A DNA stretch of 64,000 nucleotides from the NCBI GenBank assembly GCA_018389105.1, contig JACATO010001117.1, positions 434,001-498,000 of the forward strand. The letters are read 5' to 3'. This document shows positions 49,401-59,800 of this stretch, piece by piece. Position 1 is the first letter of the stretch. The number at the start of each line of letters is the position of its first letter. The translations under genes were made by a program, and so were the position numbers. The notes beneath the pieces were generated by a model. It had not been told where the DNA came from. It worked only from the letters and a program-made list of their open reading frames with translations, and ran no database searches. Source of the DNA: Nautilus pompilius (Eukaryota > Mollusca > Cephalopoda > Nautilida > Nautilidae).

Positions 49401-52400
49401 GCAGGTTACACACACACACAAAATTGCCTACAATAGTTTCAGAATAGCTTCTACAATTAAAACAATTTTTTTAACAGCACTGCAAATTAACTTTTAAATT
49501 ATACACCTATGTAATAAATGTGAACTGATCATTATTCAGTTAGTAGAGAGGAAGCCATCATGGCTTATGCAATAATAACCAGAGAAGAGAAATTGTCATT
49601 TTGCAATTCTTAGAATGATTAATACTATTATTGTTAACTAAGTTGCTGGTAATTCATCATTTATTCCACAAATTAATGATTTTTTTCCCTAAAAATATTT
49701 TTTTGATTTAATTGTCAAGAATGGTAAATAGTTTAAGATGTTTGTTCCTGCTGCCCACTTGTTTAAAATCCTGAATTATTTTGAAAATCTCTATTAGATC
49801 TCTTAAACATCAAAAATTCAAACTTGGTAGATATAATATTTTTAATTGATTATTGTATTCCAAATATATAAGACCTATAAAAAGAAAATCAATCTCTTCT
49901 GATCAGAGCTGCAGATGCAAATTAGGTTAATCACATGAGGTAACAAGTGCTCCCTGCAAGTACTATATGTGACTTAAACAAGCAACTCCAGTAACAAATA
50001 TGAGAAAAGGCAAAGACACAGCATTTGAGAGAGGCATGATAGTGGGTGCACTTTTAGCTTGTGCAACAGTAGCCAAGACAGTTCCATTGGTAGGCTGCTT
50101 CAAGATATTGGTGATTCGAGTTTATTGGCAATGGCAAAATATTAAGAAAATGTCTGCTGTAAAGGGATCAAACTATAGACCAACTACAGAGACATTCAAT
50201 GCAGGACAATCCACACCCATCTCCAGCTGTACTTTCTGAAAAATATTGCAACAAATGGACTATAGCATTAGGAGACCATTTTGTAAACAAGTGATTAAGT
50301 TAACATAAAAAGACAGCTCGTGTGTTGTATGGAGCGCAGACTTTGAACTAACGAGAACTGGTGAAATAAGTGGTCTGACAATGGTGGACAGATTTGAAGA
50401 AAGTCAAGTGAATCTCTTGACCCTTATGTGTGGTTCCAACTGTCCAGGTCTCTGGAGTCACAAGTCTGGGTCAAGTTTTTACTTAATACACTGGGCCTCA
50501 TGGGCCTTTTAGAAGGCAAAATGAATGCCAGATAGCTACTTCCAAGATGACTGCTCCAACCATCTTGCCTACATTACATTCATGGCTTCAGGCATCTCCT
50601 GTGGTCAGCGCAGCCCCTGGACCTCACTCCACATGCTGCGCACAGCATTAATGACTGAATAAGGAAACATTCCTCAGGACACCTTCCAGCACTGTGTGGG
50701 TTCTATGCCCCTTCATGCTATGGATGTTATTTTGTCAAATAAAGTGGCCAGCCACTGGGATTATTTCTTTTGCCTATTTGGAAAATTTTTTGTAGTTAAG
50801 CATTAAATTTAATTCACTTTACTGACCAATCTAATAATGTATTTGTTTTTACCCATAAAGTATTTCTATCCTTTACAATATTAATATTAGCTTGTATTTA
50901 AGTATCTTCTGCAAAATTTCTAATATGCTATCAGAATCACTTATGTAAATAATACTGGCCCAAAACAGAACCCTGTGGCACATGACCATAATACCCCTTT
51001 AAAAAAATTTCTAAGTGTTGTCTGTTTTCTAAAATGTTCTATGTCCGTAGTAAAAGTGCACAACAACAATTACTATTTTCCCTGTGTGTTTTATATAAAA
51101 GTCTATCAAAAGCATTATTAAAATGTTAATAAGCAACATCAACTTTATTTTTCACCAGAGACTGATTAAATTAATCCTTCCAAAATTCTAGATTTCTTAA
51201 GCAAGATTTTTAGCTTGAAACCAATGCTGAGAATTGCAGAAAAACTGTTTACAAAATTACCTATCACCACATTTTTTAAAAATGTGTGTAGCATTCACAG
51301 CTTTCCATTTACTACAAAGAAAACCTTTTGCGATGAGAATTAAACCAAAAATACTAAATGTTTACAGATGAATTGTGCTGGTGCAACAGATTTTAGAATT
51401 GTTGGAAAAATATCCTTATCAGATTTAAGTTCATTTTAAATCATTCTGTAATGACTATTGTATTAATGTGCTTTTCAAGTACTATGCTCAAACCAGAGAG
51501 TTACAGTAATGGAATATGACATCAAAACCCACAAAAGTTTGAATTTCTAATGCTTAAGAGAAGACCTAGTAGAGGGTTTGGGCTCGTTGACAAGAATAGA
51601 TATTTGTGGGGCTATCTACCGTTGATAATGCTAGGTTTGCAATTACAAATTGGCTGCGATTCCAGCTCAAGTAGATATCAGAAAATATTTTTAGTAATAA
51701 ATGAAGTAATGTTGTTGTTATTAACTACATTAACAATCATGCATTTCTCTTTTCTGGGGACCATCCATAAGCCACAATGGCTTCAGTCCTTGTGACTGCT
51801 AACCTAAACTAACATTACTTCAGGAATTTTTTATGGGTGGGGAAGCGTACATCATCCACCAGAAACTTGTGAAGTCAATGAAATGATATATTGGTAGTGT
51901 AGATCTGGAACACACCTTTAATATCCCATGTAACTGAACTGTTAAAAAAGAACTTAACCTGTTTTAAATGTTTGAAAGATCCAAGTCGGTCTAATTTCCT
52001 TACTGTATTCAAATCTACAAGCAGGGCCATGTGGTGAGTTGGTTTTTGCCTTCAGTTCTATCAACAACTAAATACTGTTTTTATTTCCAGATATGCATTG
52101 TTGAAAACATTTGTGGAAACAGGAAAGGTATTAAATGTAAATAACGCATCTCGTGTATAAAATTGAAATGTTCCGTAGTACAATCGTGTTCATATAGCAC
52201 ATGATTAGTTGCCATGCAAGTTATCAGAAAGTGCCACACCTATGGGATCATGAAAGTATAGACCGTAGTGTGGTGAATACTGTGGCTCCTGGGAAGGTAC
52301 TATCACATGACAAGTATATAGCTAGTGAAGGTTATTTGATGCAGTAGATCGCAGCCTGATTTCATCTTATGCAAGGCTCTGAGGATATGCGAAATTTATA

Positions 52401-53537
52401 CTCTTGATAACAGATGCAGTTGAGGAGGAAGGCTCAAACTTTCCAGAGATATCAAGTACTTCAGGGTATGTTTATGTACAATTTGTGATGTTTTGCTACA
52501 AAACTCTCTGCATTATCTGTAACCGAGTTAGTACTTTTTGTCACGAGTATAATGATGTGTTTTCAGTATCTCTATACTTAAAACGTGTACAATTTGTGTT
52601 TGTGGTTTCTCTTTCTCAGAGAGATGAAGACATCATCAAAAAACACTTATTTCAGCGATTCTAAACACCAGAAAAATTGCTTTACAGTACCTGGAACTAA
52701 TAAACTGGACTTGTTTCTTGTAAAACCTGGTACCAAATCAGGAAATGATGTAATCAGATTGGAGGTTTATCGACTTCCTTTGGTGGTTATGGACCACACT
52801 TCAAAAATTTTGACCAGAATGTTTCAATTCAGAAATAGCTAACTAACAGATGCAGCTGCTCTAGAACTAAAACCATGACAGGTTGAGAGGGAATTTTTTC
52901 TTATTCGGGATAAACTGTATGTGAACGTGAACACAAGGTGTCATGCTTAGTATTATTACCTGTTGCAGTTACTCGTGTGTGTTTCCATAATTATTTCCAA
53001 TACTGTATAAACTTAGGTTTCACAAGAAATTTTGTTAAAAGATGTTTATAATATGCGAAGTGATTTTTCAGTAATAAAATTCTAATACTATAGGAGGACA
53101 TTAAGATGCACAAGGTGAATTTTGCCTATTTTTATACAAAAGCAATTCAAAATTTGATAAAACTGATAAACCCGAATAATGAATAATAATTATAGATTTA
53201 AGAGCCAAGGATAATGTACCTAATAGTTTGTGAATAATATCATTGGAATAAACTGGCTAGCTAAGCCGATTTACCAGGGGTATATTATATAGTTCTACTG
53301 TATGCTTCAAAAAATAATTTTTTTCTGTATTTAGCCATTGAAAAAGAAATTAGCTTTTTCCTGTTTCAGTTAACCATAAATATGAATAACTGTTAATTTA
53401 ATTTTATTTAGTTGTTTGTTTGTCTGTATGTAACGATGTAGCTTTGTTTGCAGGGTCCCCCAATTGAAGTTGTTCGTTACATTCGGATGTTACTGAACCA
53501 GTGTTCCTCTCCGAAGGCAGCTAAAAACATGCACTAA
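29817..53537 (+). CDS. ZC3HC1: ZC3HC1 / NIPA orthologue (10 coding exons, complete)
   Basis: ZC3HC1 (NIPA; yeast relative Pml39) is a nuclear-basket protein that binds TPR. It was also described as an F-box-like SCF subunit acting on cyclin B1. Ten exons join in phase: 29817-29932, 32124-32265, 32590-32731, 34191-34274, 35386-35513, 37365-37486, 43283-43436, 48667-48762, 49050-49325 and 53454-53537. They give 447 residues (human 502). The N-terminal C3HC zinc domain has C102, C117, C120, H149 and C153 (RYGWRNIDVDLLRCVTCKAV; AHESLCPW). The second, Rsm1-type half has ACGWV at 239-243, C254-x2-C257 (CEYCQRNVGLW) and H340-x3-C344 (HRDWCPW). Both halves repeat the C-x2-C...H-x3-C ligand set. Residues 270-328 are polar and less conserved, as in the family. 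Introns 6, 7 and 9 are enlarged by Tc1/mariner remnants. Every junction keeps GT-AG and phase. Confidence 0.96.
29973..30022 (+). pseudogene. Partial duplicate of ZC3HC1 exon 1
   Basis: The segment TTTTCTTCCTTAATCAGCTT...GTAGATGATGGTGG repeats the last about 50 bases of exon 1 with roughly six substitutions. A small local duplication within intron 1 explains it. The donor GTAAGT is changed to GTGGGG, so it is probably not spliced. Confidence 0.85.
30041..30415 (+). repeat. 103-bp tandem array in ZC3HC1 intron 1
   Basis: Units start AGGTCATTGAGGTGGATTGA at 30041, 30144 and 30247, a 103-bp period, and end in CCTCTTACCCTTTCTCCCCCTT. In the third unit a short segment after GATTGATCAG is replaced by about 80 bp of unrelated sequence before the unit resumes at GAGGGGAGATACGACCCGAC. 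Confidence 0.95.
31370..31427. repeat. (CT)n microsatellite
   Basis: About 29 uninterrupted CT dinucleotides in ZC3HC1 intron 1. Confidence 0.97.
32124..32265 (+). CDS. ZC3HC1: ZC3HC1 coding exon 2
   Basis: Phase 2 in and phase 0 out, residues 39-86. Polar linker (APLQDSNEAKQPHTPKSSCT), then AYFERIATFT, which aligns with human FFSRVETFSS just before the zinc domain. The donor GTATTC is weak but the frame and homology fix it. Confidence 0.85.
32590..32731 (+). CDS. ZC3HC1: ZC3HC1 coding exon 3 (zinc ligands C102, C117, C120)
   Basis: Phase 0 in and phase 1 out, residues 87-133: ARNWFAKPLNLSPMICARYG, then WRNIDVDLLRCVTCKAVLCA. The most conserved block of the C3HC domain. Acceptor TAGCAG, donor GTAAGT. 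Confidence 0.95.
34191..34274 (+). CDS. ZC3HC1: ZC3HC1 coding exon 4 (ligands H149, C153)
   Basis: 84 nt, residues 134-161: YREFCDRLKDSLLTAHESLC, then PWSSNPSP. Completes the first zinc site with H-x3-C. Human has AHEKFCFWPDSPSP here. Acceptor after a long T tract; donor GTAAGA. Confidence 0.95.
35386..35513 (+). CDS. ZC3HC1: ZC3HC1 coding exon 5
   Basis: 128 nt, phase 1 in and phase 0 out, residues 162-204: FMTIQCCNKDDVLVDFHKRA, then DSLQSLGDKLPSVNLQTF. Corresponds to the human VSEFLDRFQSLCHLDLQLPSL stretch. Confidence 0.92.
36745..36976 (+). repeat. 116-bp tandem duplication
   Basis: Two diverged copies (36745-36860 and 36861-36976) starting TTCATGCACAAA and ending CCCACTCCCCAGTGGGTT. Confidence 0.93.
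36990..37085. mobile_element. Possible pogo/MER2-like MITE remnant
   Basis: Contains the inverted repeat TCCGAAAAATTTCGGA (37014-37029) and an end GGATTTTGGATAAGGAATTA, then TCAACCTGTA. These resemble the ends of Tigger-derived MER2-type elements. The opposite end was not found. Confidence 0.35.
37365..37486 (+). CDS. ZC3HC1: ZC3HC1 coding exon 6
   Basis: 122 nt, phase 0 in and phase 2 out, residues 205-244, ending in IAACGWVK, equivalent to human ILSVCGWACS. Reading through the donor (GTAAGA) meets a TAA at once, so splicing here is required. Confidence 0.92.
37487..43282. other. ZC3HC1 intron 6
   Basis: 5.8-kb AT-rich intron. Apart from a minus-strand Tc1 remnant at 42030-42900, no gene or repeat family is recognised. 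Confidence 0.55.
42030..42900 (-). mobile_element. Tc1-like transposon remnant
   Basis: The minus strand encodes broken pieces of a Tc1-like transposase. GGVMFSNKFHFMLLVNR corresponds to the VMFSDESRF block. GVFQQGNTNPHTAGYF corresponds to VFQQDNARPHTA, with the second catalytic Asp mutated to Gly. SIKYLLNELDC corresponds to PIEHLWDELDR. Many frameshifts; ends not found. Confidence 0.75.
43283..43436 (+). CDS. ZC3HC1: ZC3HC1 coding exon 7 (ligands C254, C257)
   Basis: 154 nt, phase 2 in and phase 0 out, residues 245-296: SRQKDVLTCEYCQRNVGLWS, then FKNTNGNNSSKIPGEDNKEE. Human has LITCSQCMRKVGLWGF. Acceptor TATTGCAG, donor GTAAGT. Confidence 0.94.
43511..44781 (+). mobile_element. Mariner element, copy 2, full-length but decayed
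   Basis: Bounded by inverted repeats: left ATCAGGTCGTTACAAAGGTT, right complement ATCAGGTTGTTACAAACGTT, next to TA-rich flanks. About 1.27 kb. The transposase is broken but recognisable. The helix-turn-helix region (43860-44057) reads DPRKTVQEIAGELNVSTATV. Later frames give NATGVIHCNLLQPGKTVTAE and RGPILLHDNARPH, the Hsmar1/SETMAR-like set. It lies inside ZC3HC1 intron 7 in sense orientation and belongs to the same family as 12850-13726. Confidence 0.92.
45130..46075 (+). mobile_element. Tc1-like transposon remnant
   Basis: Near 45950-46060 the plus strand reads YIFQQDNDLKHSFFF, then KVLEWPDLNQTE and LWKDMN, the FQQDNDPKHT...[21 protein letters not shown] block of Tc1 transposases with small deletions. 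Upstream parts (VIVKRLCFGDV) are weaker. Ends not found. Confidence 0.75.
46560..47800 (+). mobile_element. Tc1-like remnant, repeat family member A
   Basis: Near 47080-47260 the plus strand reads NYQTWHKVLFSDDSKFELFD, then RWTGKLA and a SEAWGLISTS block matching the Tc1 VKHGGGSVMVWGCIS motif in frame-shifted form. Its 5' part (GGTGAATACTATAGCTTC, ATATCACATGACAAGTATAT) and 3' part (GTGTGTTTCCATAATTATTT) recur at 52110-53010. Confidence 0.75.
48667..48762 (+). CDS. ZC3HC1: ZC3HC1 coding exon 8
   Basis: 96 nt, phase 0 at both ends, residues 297-328: RLSSHETYPSKKQKTLQDVE, then GHGISMMTKVQL. Falls in the variable linker between C257 and H340, so homology is weak. Phase and splice signals (TGTTAG, GTGAGA) support it. 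PSKKQK is a possible nuclear localisation signal. Confidence 0.75.
49050..49325 (+). CDS. ZC3HC1: ZC3HC1 coding exon 9 (ligands H340, C344)
   Basis: 276 nt, residues 329-420. Starts SIKDAFDPVAEHRDWCPWVR, equal to human FDPTSQHRDWCPWV, and ends with SWAKVVLLFSSHSQKP and a short helix. Completes the second zinc site. Acceptor TATTTCAG, donor GTGTGT. Confidence 0.95.
49990..50780 (+). mobile_element. Tc1-like transposon remnant
   Basis: Starts MRKGKDTAFERGMIVGALLA, then KTVPLVGC, the N-terminal helix-turn-helix of Tc1 transposases (GKGKDLTEFDRGQIV...LVGCSRSAV type). Later the frame is lost. Ends not determined. Confidence 0.75.
52110..53010 (+). mobile_element. Tc1-like remnant, repeat family member B
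   Basis: Diverged copy of the repeat at 46560-47800. It shares GTGGCTCCTGGGAAGGTACT, ATCACATGACAAGTATATA, a GGAAGGCTCAAACTTTCCAG block and the end GTGTGTTTCCATAATTATTT. The middle, transposase-coding part is largely gone. Confidence 0.7.
53454..53537 (+). CDS. ZC3HC1: ZC3HC1 coding exon 10 (terminal)
   Basis: Residues 421-447 and TAA: GPPIEVVRYIRMLLNQCSSP, then KAAKNMH. Aligns with the human C-terminal VFRIFRQWESLCSC helix. Acceptor GTTTGCAG. Confidence 0.88.
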   Translation, partial: GPPIEVVRYIRMLLNQCSSPKAAKNMH

Positions 53538-53737
53538 ATACATCCTGAGAATAAGTGGAGGACTCTAATAAGAAAGAAAAGAAATACTCTAGTAGTGATT
53601 TCATTTTAAAGTATTTTTGTATGATCTAGTGTCATACTTCAATAGAACGCCATGCAAAAATTTACAATGAACTGTTTTTAAAGACCAGGGTTTGTACTTC
53701 TTGGTTAATTAAATAATGTAACTAGAATTCTGATTGT

Positions 53738-53743
53738 AATAAA
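53738..53743 (+). terminator. Poly(A) signal of ZC3HC1
   Basis: AATAAA 200 nt past the stop codon, the first canonical signal in the 3'UTR. Confidence 0.7.
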
Positions 53744-53800
53744 GAATTACCAACAAGTAATATTTCTGTTAATATTTCAAGACGACATTTTAAGTTTGAC

Positions 53801-53836
53801 ATTATTATTATCATTATTAGTATTATTATTATTATA

Positions 53837-53868
<32 letters not shown>

Positions 53869-53869
53869 G
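53801..53869. repeat. (TTA)n microsatellite
   Basis: ATT/TTA trinucleotide run with a few interruptions. Confidence 0.95.
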
Positions 53870-54479
53870 TGACTATCTCTGGTACATCAGATTTCACCTA
53901 CCCTATAGGATTTCTGTTGGAATGGCTAAGTGTTTGGTCAACACCTGTAGAGTTACGCAGATTTGTCATCACAAAAGGTTATATTAATGAGAAAGGTGCT
54001 AAGTCAGTGCTTCTCAAGGTGGGGGGCCTAGGAATATTTTGGTGGGGGTGGGGTTAAGAATCTTTTAGTGAATTACATATATGAATATTTTTAGGAAATA
54101 ATTAAAAAGTTGGTTCGAAAAATAAACTTATGTTATGTTGGTGTTATGGAAAGTGTAGATATAGGAAACAGTTGCCACTGTTACATAATCATGTCCATCC
54201 ATTCTCTCAGTGGCAGCCTGGCAGTATACACTCCCAGAGGCCAGTATCTGGACCAGCTGGGTGCCCACAATACAGACATTCCATCATGAACAGCTGGGCA
54301 CCTGACACAGCCCATCCCTGCCAGGTCTATTGTTTACAGAAGGCTAAGCAGGGTACAAAAAGGGCTGCCACAAAGGAGAGACAATTGCCAGGGACCACTC
54401 CACACTCCAACCCACAGCTCTGCCCACTACCTGAGTGTCACACTTGCTTTGGAGTTTTCTATAGAGTTCATTGACTGGA

Positions 54480-54487
54480 TATAAATA
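54480..54487 (+). promoter_or_regulatory. TATA box of hAT element
   Basis: TATAAATA upstream of a 5'UTR intron and the transposase ATG at 54935. Confidence 0.5.
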
Positions 54488-54934
54488 TGGATAGTTCTCC
54501 CTGAGCTTTCAGTTCAGTTTCTGTTTTGAGTGCAGCTTCCATAGTCGAATCACTAACGTGCATCAGTTGTTACTTGGCAGTTTAACTGAAGGTAAGTTTT
54601 AATTACAGTTAGAGAGATTACAAACTCCTAGTGTGGATTTGTTTTCATTGTTGAAATGTTGCTAATATTATAAATAAAGTTTCTGTTGCCACAGTTATGA
54701 TGAGATCGCTTTACTGAGAAACGCAACAGTTGGCGTGAAAGATGTGATTTGCCAACACTATCAGTATAACACAATTGTGGTAACTTTCAAGTAAAATCAG
54801 TTTATGTATTTTTATTTTCATAACATGTTTTTGCTCTAACTATAGGATTAGCAGATTTATACATTCTGTACAGTACATCACTTACTGCAATCCCTCGTCT
54901 TTTTCACAGATTTTCTTGACCCATATTATTCAAA

Positions 54935-56500
54935 ATGAGCAAACCAAGCAAGCAAAAGGTTTGTCAATACTCAATGGAGTTCTTGAAGTTTGGGTTTATA
55001 CCTGCTCTACATGATGAACGTACACCTCTTTGCCTATCATGTCAACATACTTTGACAAATGAATCAATGAAAGCAGGCTGTCTTAGAGCTCATTTGAGGG
55101 TAAAACATCCTAAAATATTTTAAATCACTGAAAGAGAAGTTTGAAAATAGATAAAAATTACTTCATTATTCGCTGCGCAAACTATAGCCCTAAATCGTAC
55201 CCTTGAAGCTAGCTGTGAAATTTCTCTCTTGATAGCAAAACATGGAAAGCAGCATGTGAGTGGGGAGGAACTGATTAAAACCGCAATATCAAAGTTTCTC
55301 AAAACGGTTCTGCAAACGGATGACAAAGATGTCCGAGCAATGCCATAGAGTAATAGTACTGTCTGCAACAGAATAGATGACACGGGTCAAGATGTTGAAA
55401 AACAGCTTATTGAGAAGTTGAAATCACGAAAGTTCTCAATACAAATGGATGAATCTACCGTATGCGACAGTGAGGATCTGTTATTGGCTTACGTGAGATA
55501 TATTGATCAGGAAGTTTCAAGAAAGAGATGTTGTTTTGTGAATCATTTGAAACAAACTACTACTGCAGTTGATATCTACAGCAAGCTCAAAAATTATTTG
55601 GATGAAAACGAAATACCAAAAGAAAACATTGTATCTTGTGCTGCAGACGGGGCACCTGCTATGATGGGTAAAAAAACGGGATGTTTAAAATTAATGGAGG
55701 AGGAAAATCCAAACGTTGGTTGTGCATTGTGTTGTCCACCAAGAAAATTTCCCCTATTTTACACGAAATACTGCATGCTGTGTGTATCAATGCCATCAAA
55801 GCCAATGCCAAATGTTAACGTCTGTTTAAGCAGTTTTGGGTTGATAAAAATGCAGAATATGTGAGATTATTGCTTCACAGTGAAGGTAGGTGGTTGTCAA
55901 GGGGAAACTGCTTAAAAAGGTTTATGGAACTGTTTGATCTTCTCAGTGAGTTTTTGAAAGAGAGACCTGAAATGAAGCTCCTGTTAAAAACTGATGGAAA
56001 AGCTTGAGTGTTACTTAACAGACATTTTTGAAAAACTAAGTACATTGAACAAGCAGCTACAAGGACTAAATATGACACTCATTGATGCAAAAACAAAGAT
56101 ATATGGATTCACAGCACTTCTAGAATTATGCCTGCCGGAGAAATATTTCTGCTACAAAAGTCATTGTTGACCATTTGAAAAAGTTACCAACTTCAATGAT
56201 AGATTGTGAGATTTAAAAGCCAAGGATTTTCCTTCTTGGTTATCTCAACCATTGCCGGTGAACTTATCTGAAGTCCTGGTACAATACCAAAAGGAGTTAT
56301 CGGAGTTGCAATAAGATGAATCTGTGAAAGCTCTGTTTAAAGTGAAAGGAACCATCATGTGGCTCTCTAACAAGATTGATTGAAACAAATACCCAAACTC
56401 AACTACTTTAGCAAGGGAACTACTGATACGTTTTCCATTGTCTTATTTAGTTGAAAGTGGCTTCTACTGTTAGTGATTTACTAGCTAAGGGGAAATCGAC
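54935..56500 (+). pseudogene. hAT transposase (ZBED5/FAM200 type), broken
   Basis: Starts MSKPSKQKVCQYSMEFLKFG. A BED-like finger follows (PLCLSCQHTLTNESMKAGCL, then H-x4-H in HLRVKHPKIF). After stops near 55123 and 55348 comes the catalytic core from 55418: KFSIQMDESTVCDSEDLLLA, CAADGAPAMMGKKTG. Only scraps follow, such as EGRWLSRGNCLKRFMEL. Stops and frame changes are numerous. Confidence 0.88.
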
Positions 56501-56843
56501 TGAAAATTACAAAACGTAGAGAGATTTAAGGTTGAAACTTACAAAATTAGCCCCCCCCCCCAATCAAAATCTGCAGCCAGCATCAGGAGCAAGGTTCCCG
56601 CTGAAGTGATGACAATCGTTGAATGCATTTGAGAGAGTTGACATATTGAGGTAGTAGCTGAATATGAAATATGTCTTCCGGTTCATTCGATATCTTAAAT
56701 GCATTGAGATACAATTGCAAATAAAATAATTTAATTAAAACTTTTGAAATTGTAATCTTTTTCTGCTAATGGTGGTGCATACATTTTTCAAAAAATAAAA
56801 GTGGGGCCTAGGGCTAAAAAGGTTGAGAACCACTGTGCTAAGT

Positions 56844-59800
56844 CCTACAGATTTGAAGATTGCAGATGCAGATGATTAAGATAATCTGTGCAGTTACACA
56901 TTAGCTCTGAGACTAAATGAATGTTGATTAATGTTTTGTCTGAATGAATTTTAACACCTTATCCTTTGTGGTAAATCATCCGTTTTCCAGTAATGAAAAT
57001 TAGGGATGATGTAGCTGAATAATTTATTTCCCAGTGCTTTGGAAGTAATTCCTTGTATAATATTATGAAACAAACATAAACAAAGGCAGCGTTTTCCAGG
57101 TTACACTTGCTACTACAAGATGGGGGAAATTCAAATAACAAAAGGTCTCTCTACCTCACTATTCTAAAATGTTTTATCAAGGCAGAAACCAGTGTCAGGG
57201 TAGGAAATTATGAAATACGTATGCAATTAAGCATCAGGGAAAAATTAAAGAAGTAACTATTAATAGTTTCTTATTTATTGTCTTAAATTAATAACATAAA
57301 CTAAAAAAAAATATTAAACATCTGTCCAATGATGTATTACTTCTGATTAGAAGATACTGCATTAATGTTGTTGTTCAGGGTATACATTGCTCAACCTTTT
57401 GCCAAGGACCAATTTTTCTTTTCATCATCTCAATTTTAACATAACTAATTTGGATTTATAAGAAAAGCTGGAGTTTTAAAGTCTTTCATGGTAGTTTAAC
57501 GGATGTGGGTTACTGATGGTGATGATGTCTTCTTTTACAAGCTTAAGATATTTCTCAGCTCTTGTAACTAGAGATTCAAAGTTGTGGCAGTTTGTGGTGT
57601 TTAGACAAGATGGGTCCAGCAGCTCTGGTGTTTGTTCAATGACCTGACTTTACTATAATACAGAAGACACAGACCTATTGACAATCCAGAATTCTCAATC
57701 TTTAGTTCTCCACTCAGAGGCAGTAATAGAGTGAGAGAGAGAATAGAACGCCTCCCAACTGTTATTTTTCTCTAAAAGTATTATTTTAAATTAAATAATG
57801 AAGATGCTTTTAGGTGTAATGCGGAGATAATCATTAAAGAGACAAGTTAATAACAACCAAGATTAAATATTTAACTGGAAATGCCTGAGTTCTGAAGTAG
57901 GGAGCAGATGCTGCTACTTCAGTGACTTGTGGTTTAAGGATATTTAGAAAAGAGAAGTGGCAGAGGTTATATAGGTAAAGCTTGAGATCATATCCCTGTT
58001 TACTTGATAGAATAGCTTTTTATTGTAAAATAAGCAACTAAGTTTTTAATTGTGCTTATGTAAATAAATTAACATTTGGAGTTTTACTTGTCAAAGCATC
58101 TCGCAAACCTGTGGCCTAGCAAGAAGAGAGAAAAAACAAACAAATGGTTAATAAAATTCCCAACATAGAAATAGATTTCTGGCTAAAGCAAATACGCTAA
58201 TGTGCTAAGAGGCGGGAAACAGCAGGTTTCGGAGATCTCTCGCTTCTGTAATCCAGATAATCGGGGGTTAAAATGTAGATGTAGCAAAACATGTACATTG
58301 CACTGTCGACAGACTCGACTTAAACATAAGACGAGAATTATTCTGTCCGTCCAAAGCCAACAAAACCAACACTTTGAGTTGTAAAGTAAAATCCTTGTTC
58401 AGGAGGGCAAAGCAAAAAAGATAGCGCATTTTACTGAATATACTACACATGCATCAAAAGTTATAAGCAAATATACGTTTAAAAATCGTTCTATTTTCTC
58501 ACTGAAATGAACACACCTCAAAAATTTCCAGTTTTGTACAGAATTAGCAGATGCATTTAGCCATTTTGGAGCTTGAAATACAGGTGTGTCAAAAGTTATT
58601 AGACTGAACGTAAAAATTGTCCTCGATAAACACTGCTTTTTCAAATAAACTATCCAAAATGCAGTGAAGTTAAGGCTTAGTATTAAGAGACATTTTGTTC
58701 GAGCAGAAATACATAATCCAAGTATTACTACTGAACAAAAAAAGAAAATGCATAGAAAAGATAAGTATGCAGAGCAGAAACACTGGTTGCTAAATCCAGT
58801 CGTTAAAATCACAGCAACGTTCTCAGTAGATTTATCTTTCTACACAAAAACTAATCATTGCAGTGTTACATGGTTGACTGTATTACTAGTCTGTTCCCAT
58901 TCTAGCATGATTGCAAAACAATTTTAGCCCAAGAAATAACAGGTCTGCTCATTCAGTAATGCTTACAAGTTTGGAAAGTGGTCTATGTTTGGCTAAAAAT
59001 TTTAAAAAAAAAACTACTTGCACACTAGCTTCAAGATTTTTACATTAGAAAGTATTGCTTCATTTAGTCGTCAACTTGATGCCACACCAGCCAAGCTACA
59101 TCAGTGGCATCGACTGGGCACTAATCTCTAAAGCTGATCTGCTTTTGATGTCAATTTTTTGCCTTCTAACCAATCCTCCTCAGAAACCTGCTTAACTTTA
59201 CTGTTGGACTTTCATAAAGGTCCAACTTTAGACTAACAACCATCACAATTGCTCTAAAGCTTTTTTTCTTCCTACATTTTAAATTCAAGTATCTAACTAA
59301 TCTCTTCACATAATTAGTGCTACTGAAAGATGCGCATAAAGGTACTGATTTTCATCTGCCAAGTTTTCTAATTAAGTCACATAAGCCTGTACATTATCAT
59401 TTACCCTGATTTAGAAGGCCAAAATCACAATCCACTCATTTAAAAAACGTTGTCTACCTACAGAGCTTTACAGCTGCTGCTAAAGAGGAATGGGCAGACC
59501 ATGAGTGGCTTGCCAGCTATCCTGTGGTAACAAGTTGCTACAGCCCTTCAGTAGTAGAACAGATTCCAGTGGCCATTGAACGACTAAGCATGCTGACAGG
59601 TGTGATGACTAAAAGCCAGTTACTACAAGGTTACATAATGGTTTGAGCAGGCTGAGGTGTAATGACTGCATGAACCAACAACTGAAAAGCTGGTTACAAT
59701 TTATAGTGGTTTGTGTCACACAGCCACGATCGCTGATGAATGATAAAAAGAGCATACGAGCAAGCAGTCGATACCAAGTGTTCAATGCTACTCTCCCAGC

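Larger units (their letters stand above)
49326..53453. other. ZC3HC1 intron 9
   Basis: 4.1 kb with two Tc1-like remnants (49990-50780, 52110-53010). The stretch 50790-52100 is AT-rich with nothing recognised. Confidence 0.6.
54005..56835 (+). mobile_element. Complete but decayed ZBED-type hAT element with 8-bp TSD
   Basis: The left end CAGTGCTTCTCAAGGTGG and right end (complement) CAGTGGTTCTCAACCTTTTT are hAT-type inverted repeats. The flanks TGCTAAGT at 53997-54004 and 56836-56843 are a perfect 8-bp target duplication. Internal order: a GC-richer 5' segment (54130-54470), a TATAAATA box (54480), a 5'UTR intron (54592-54909, GTAAGT...TTTCACAG) and then the transposase gene. 2,831 bp in all. 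Confidence 0.95.
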
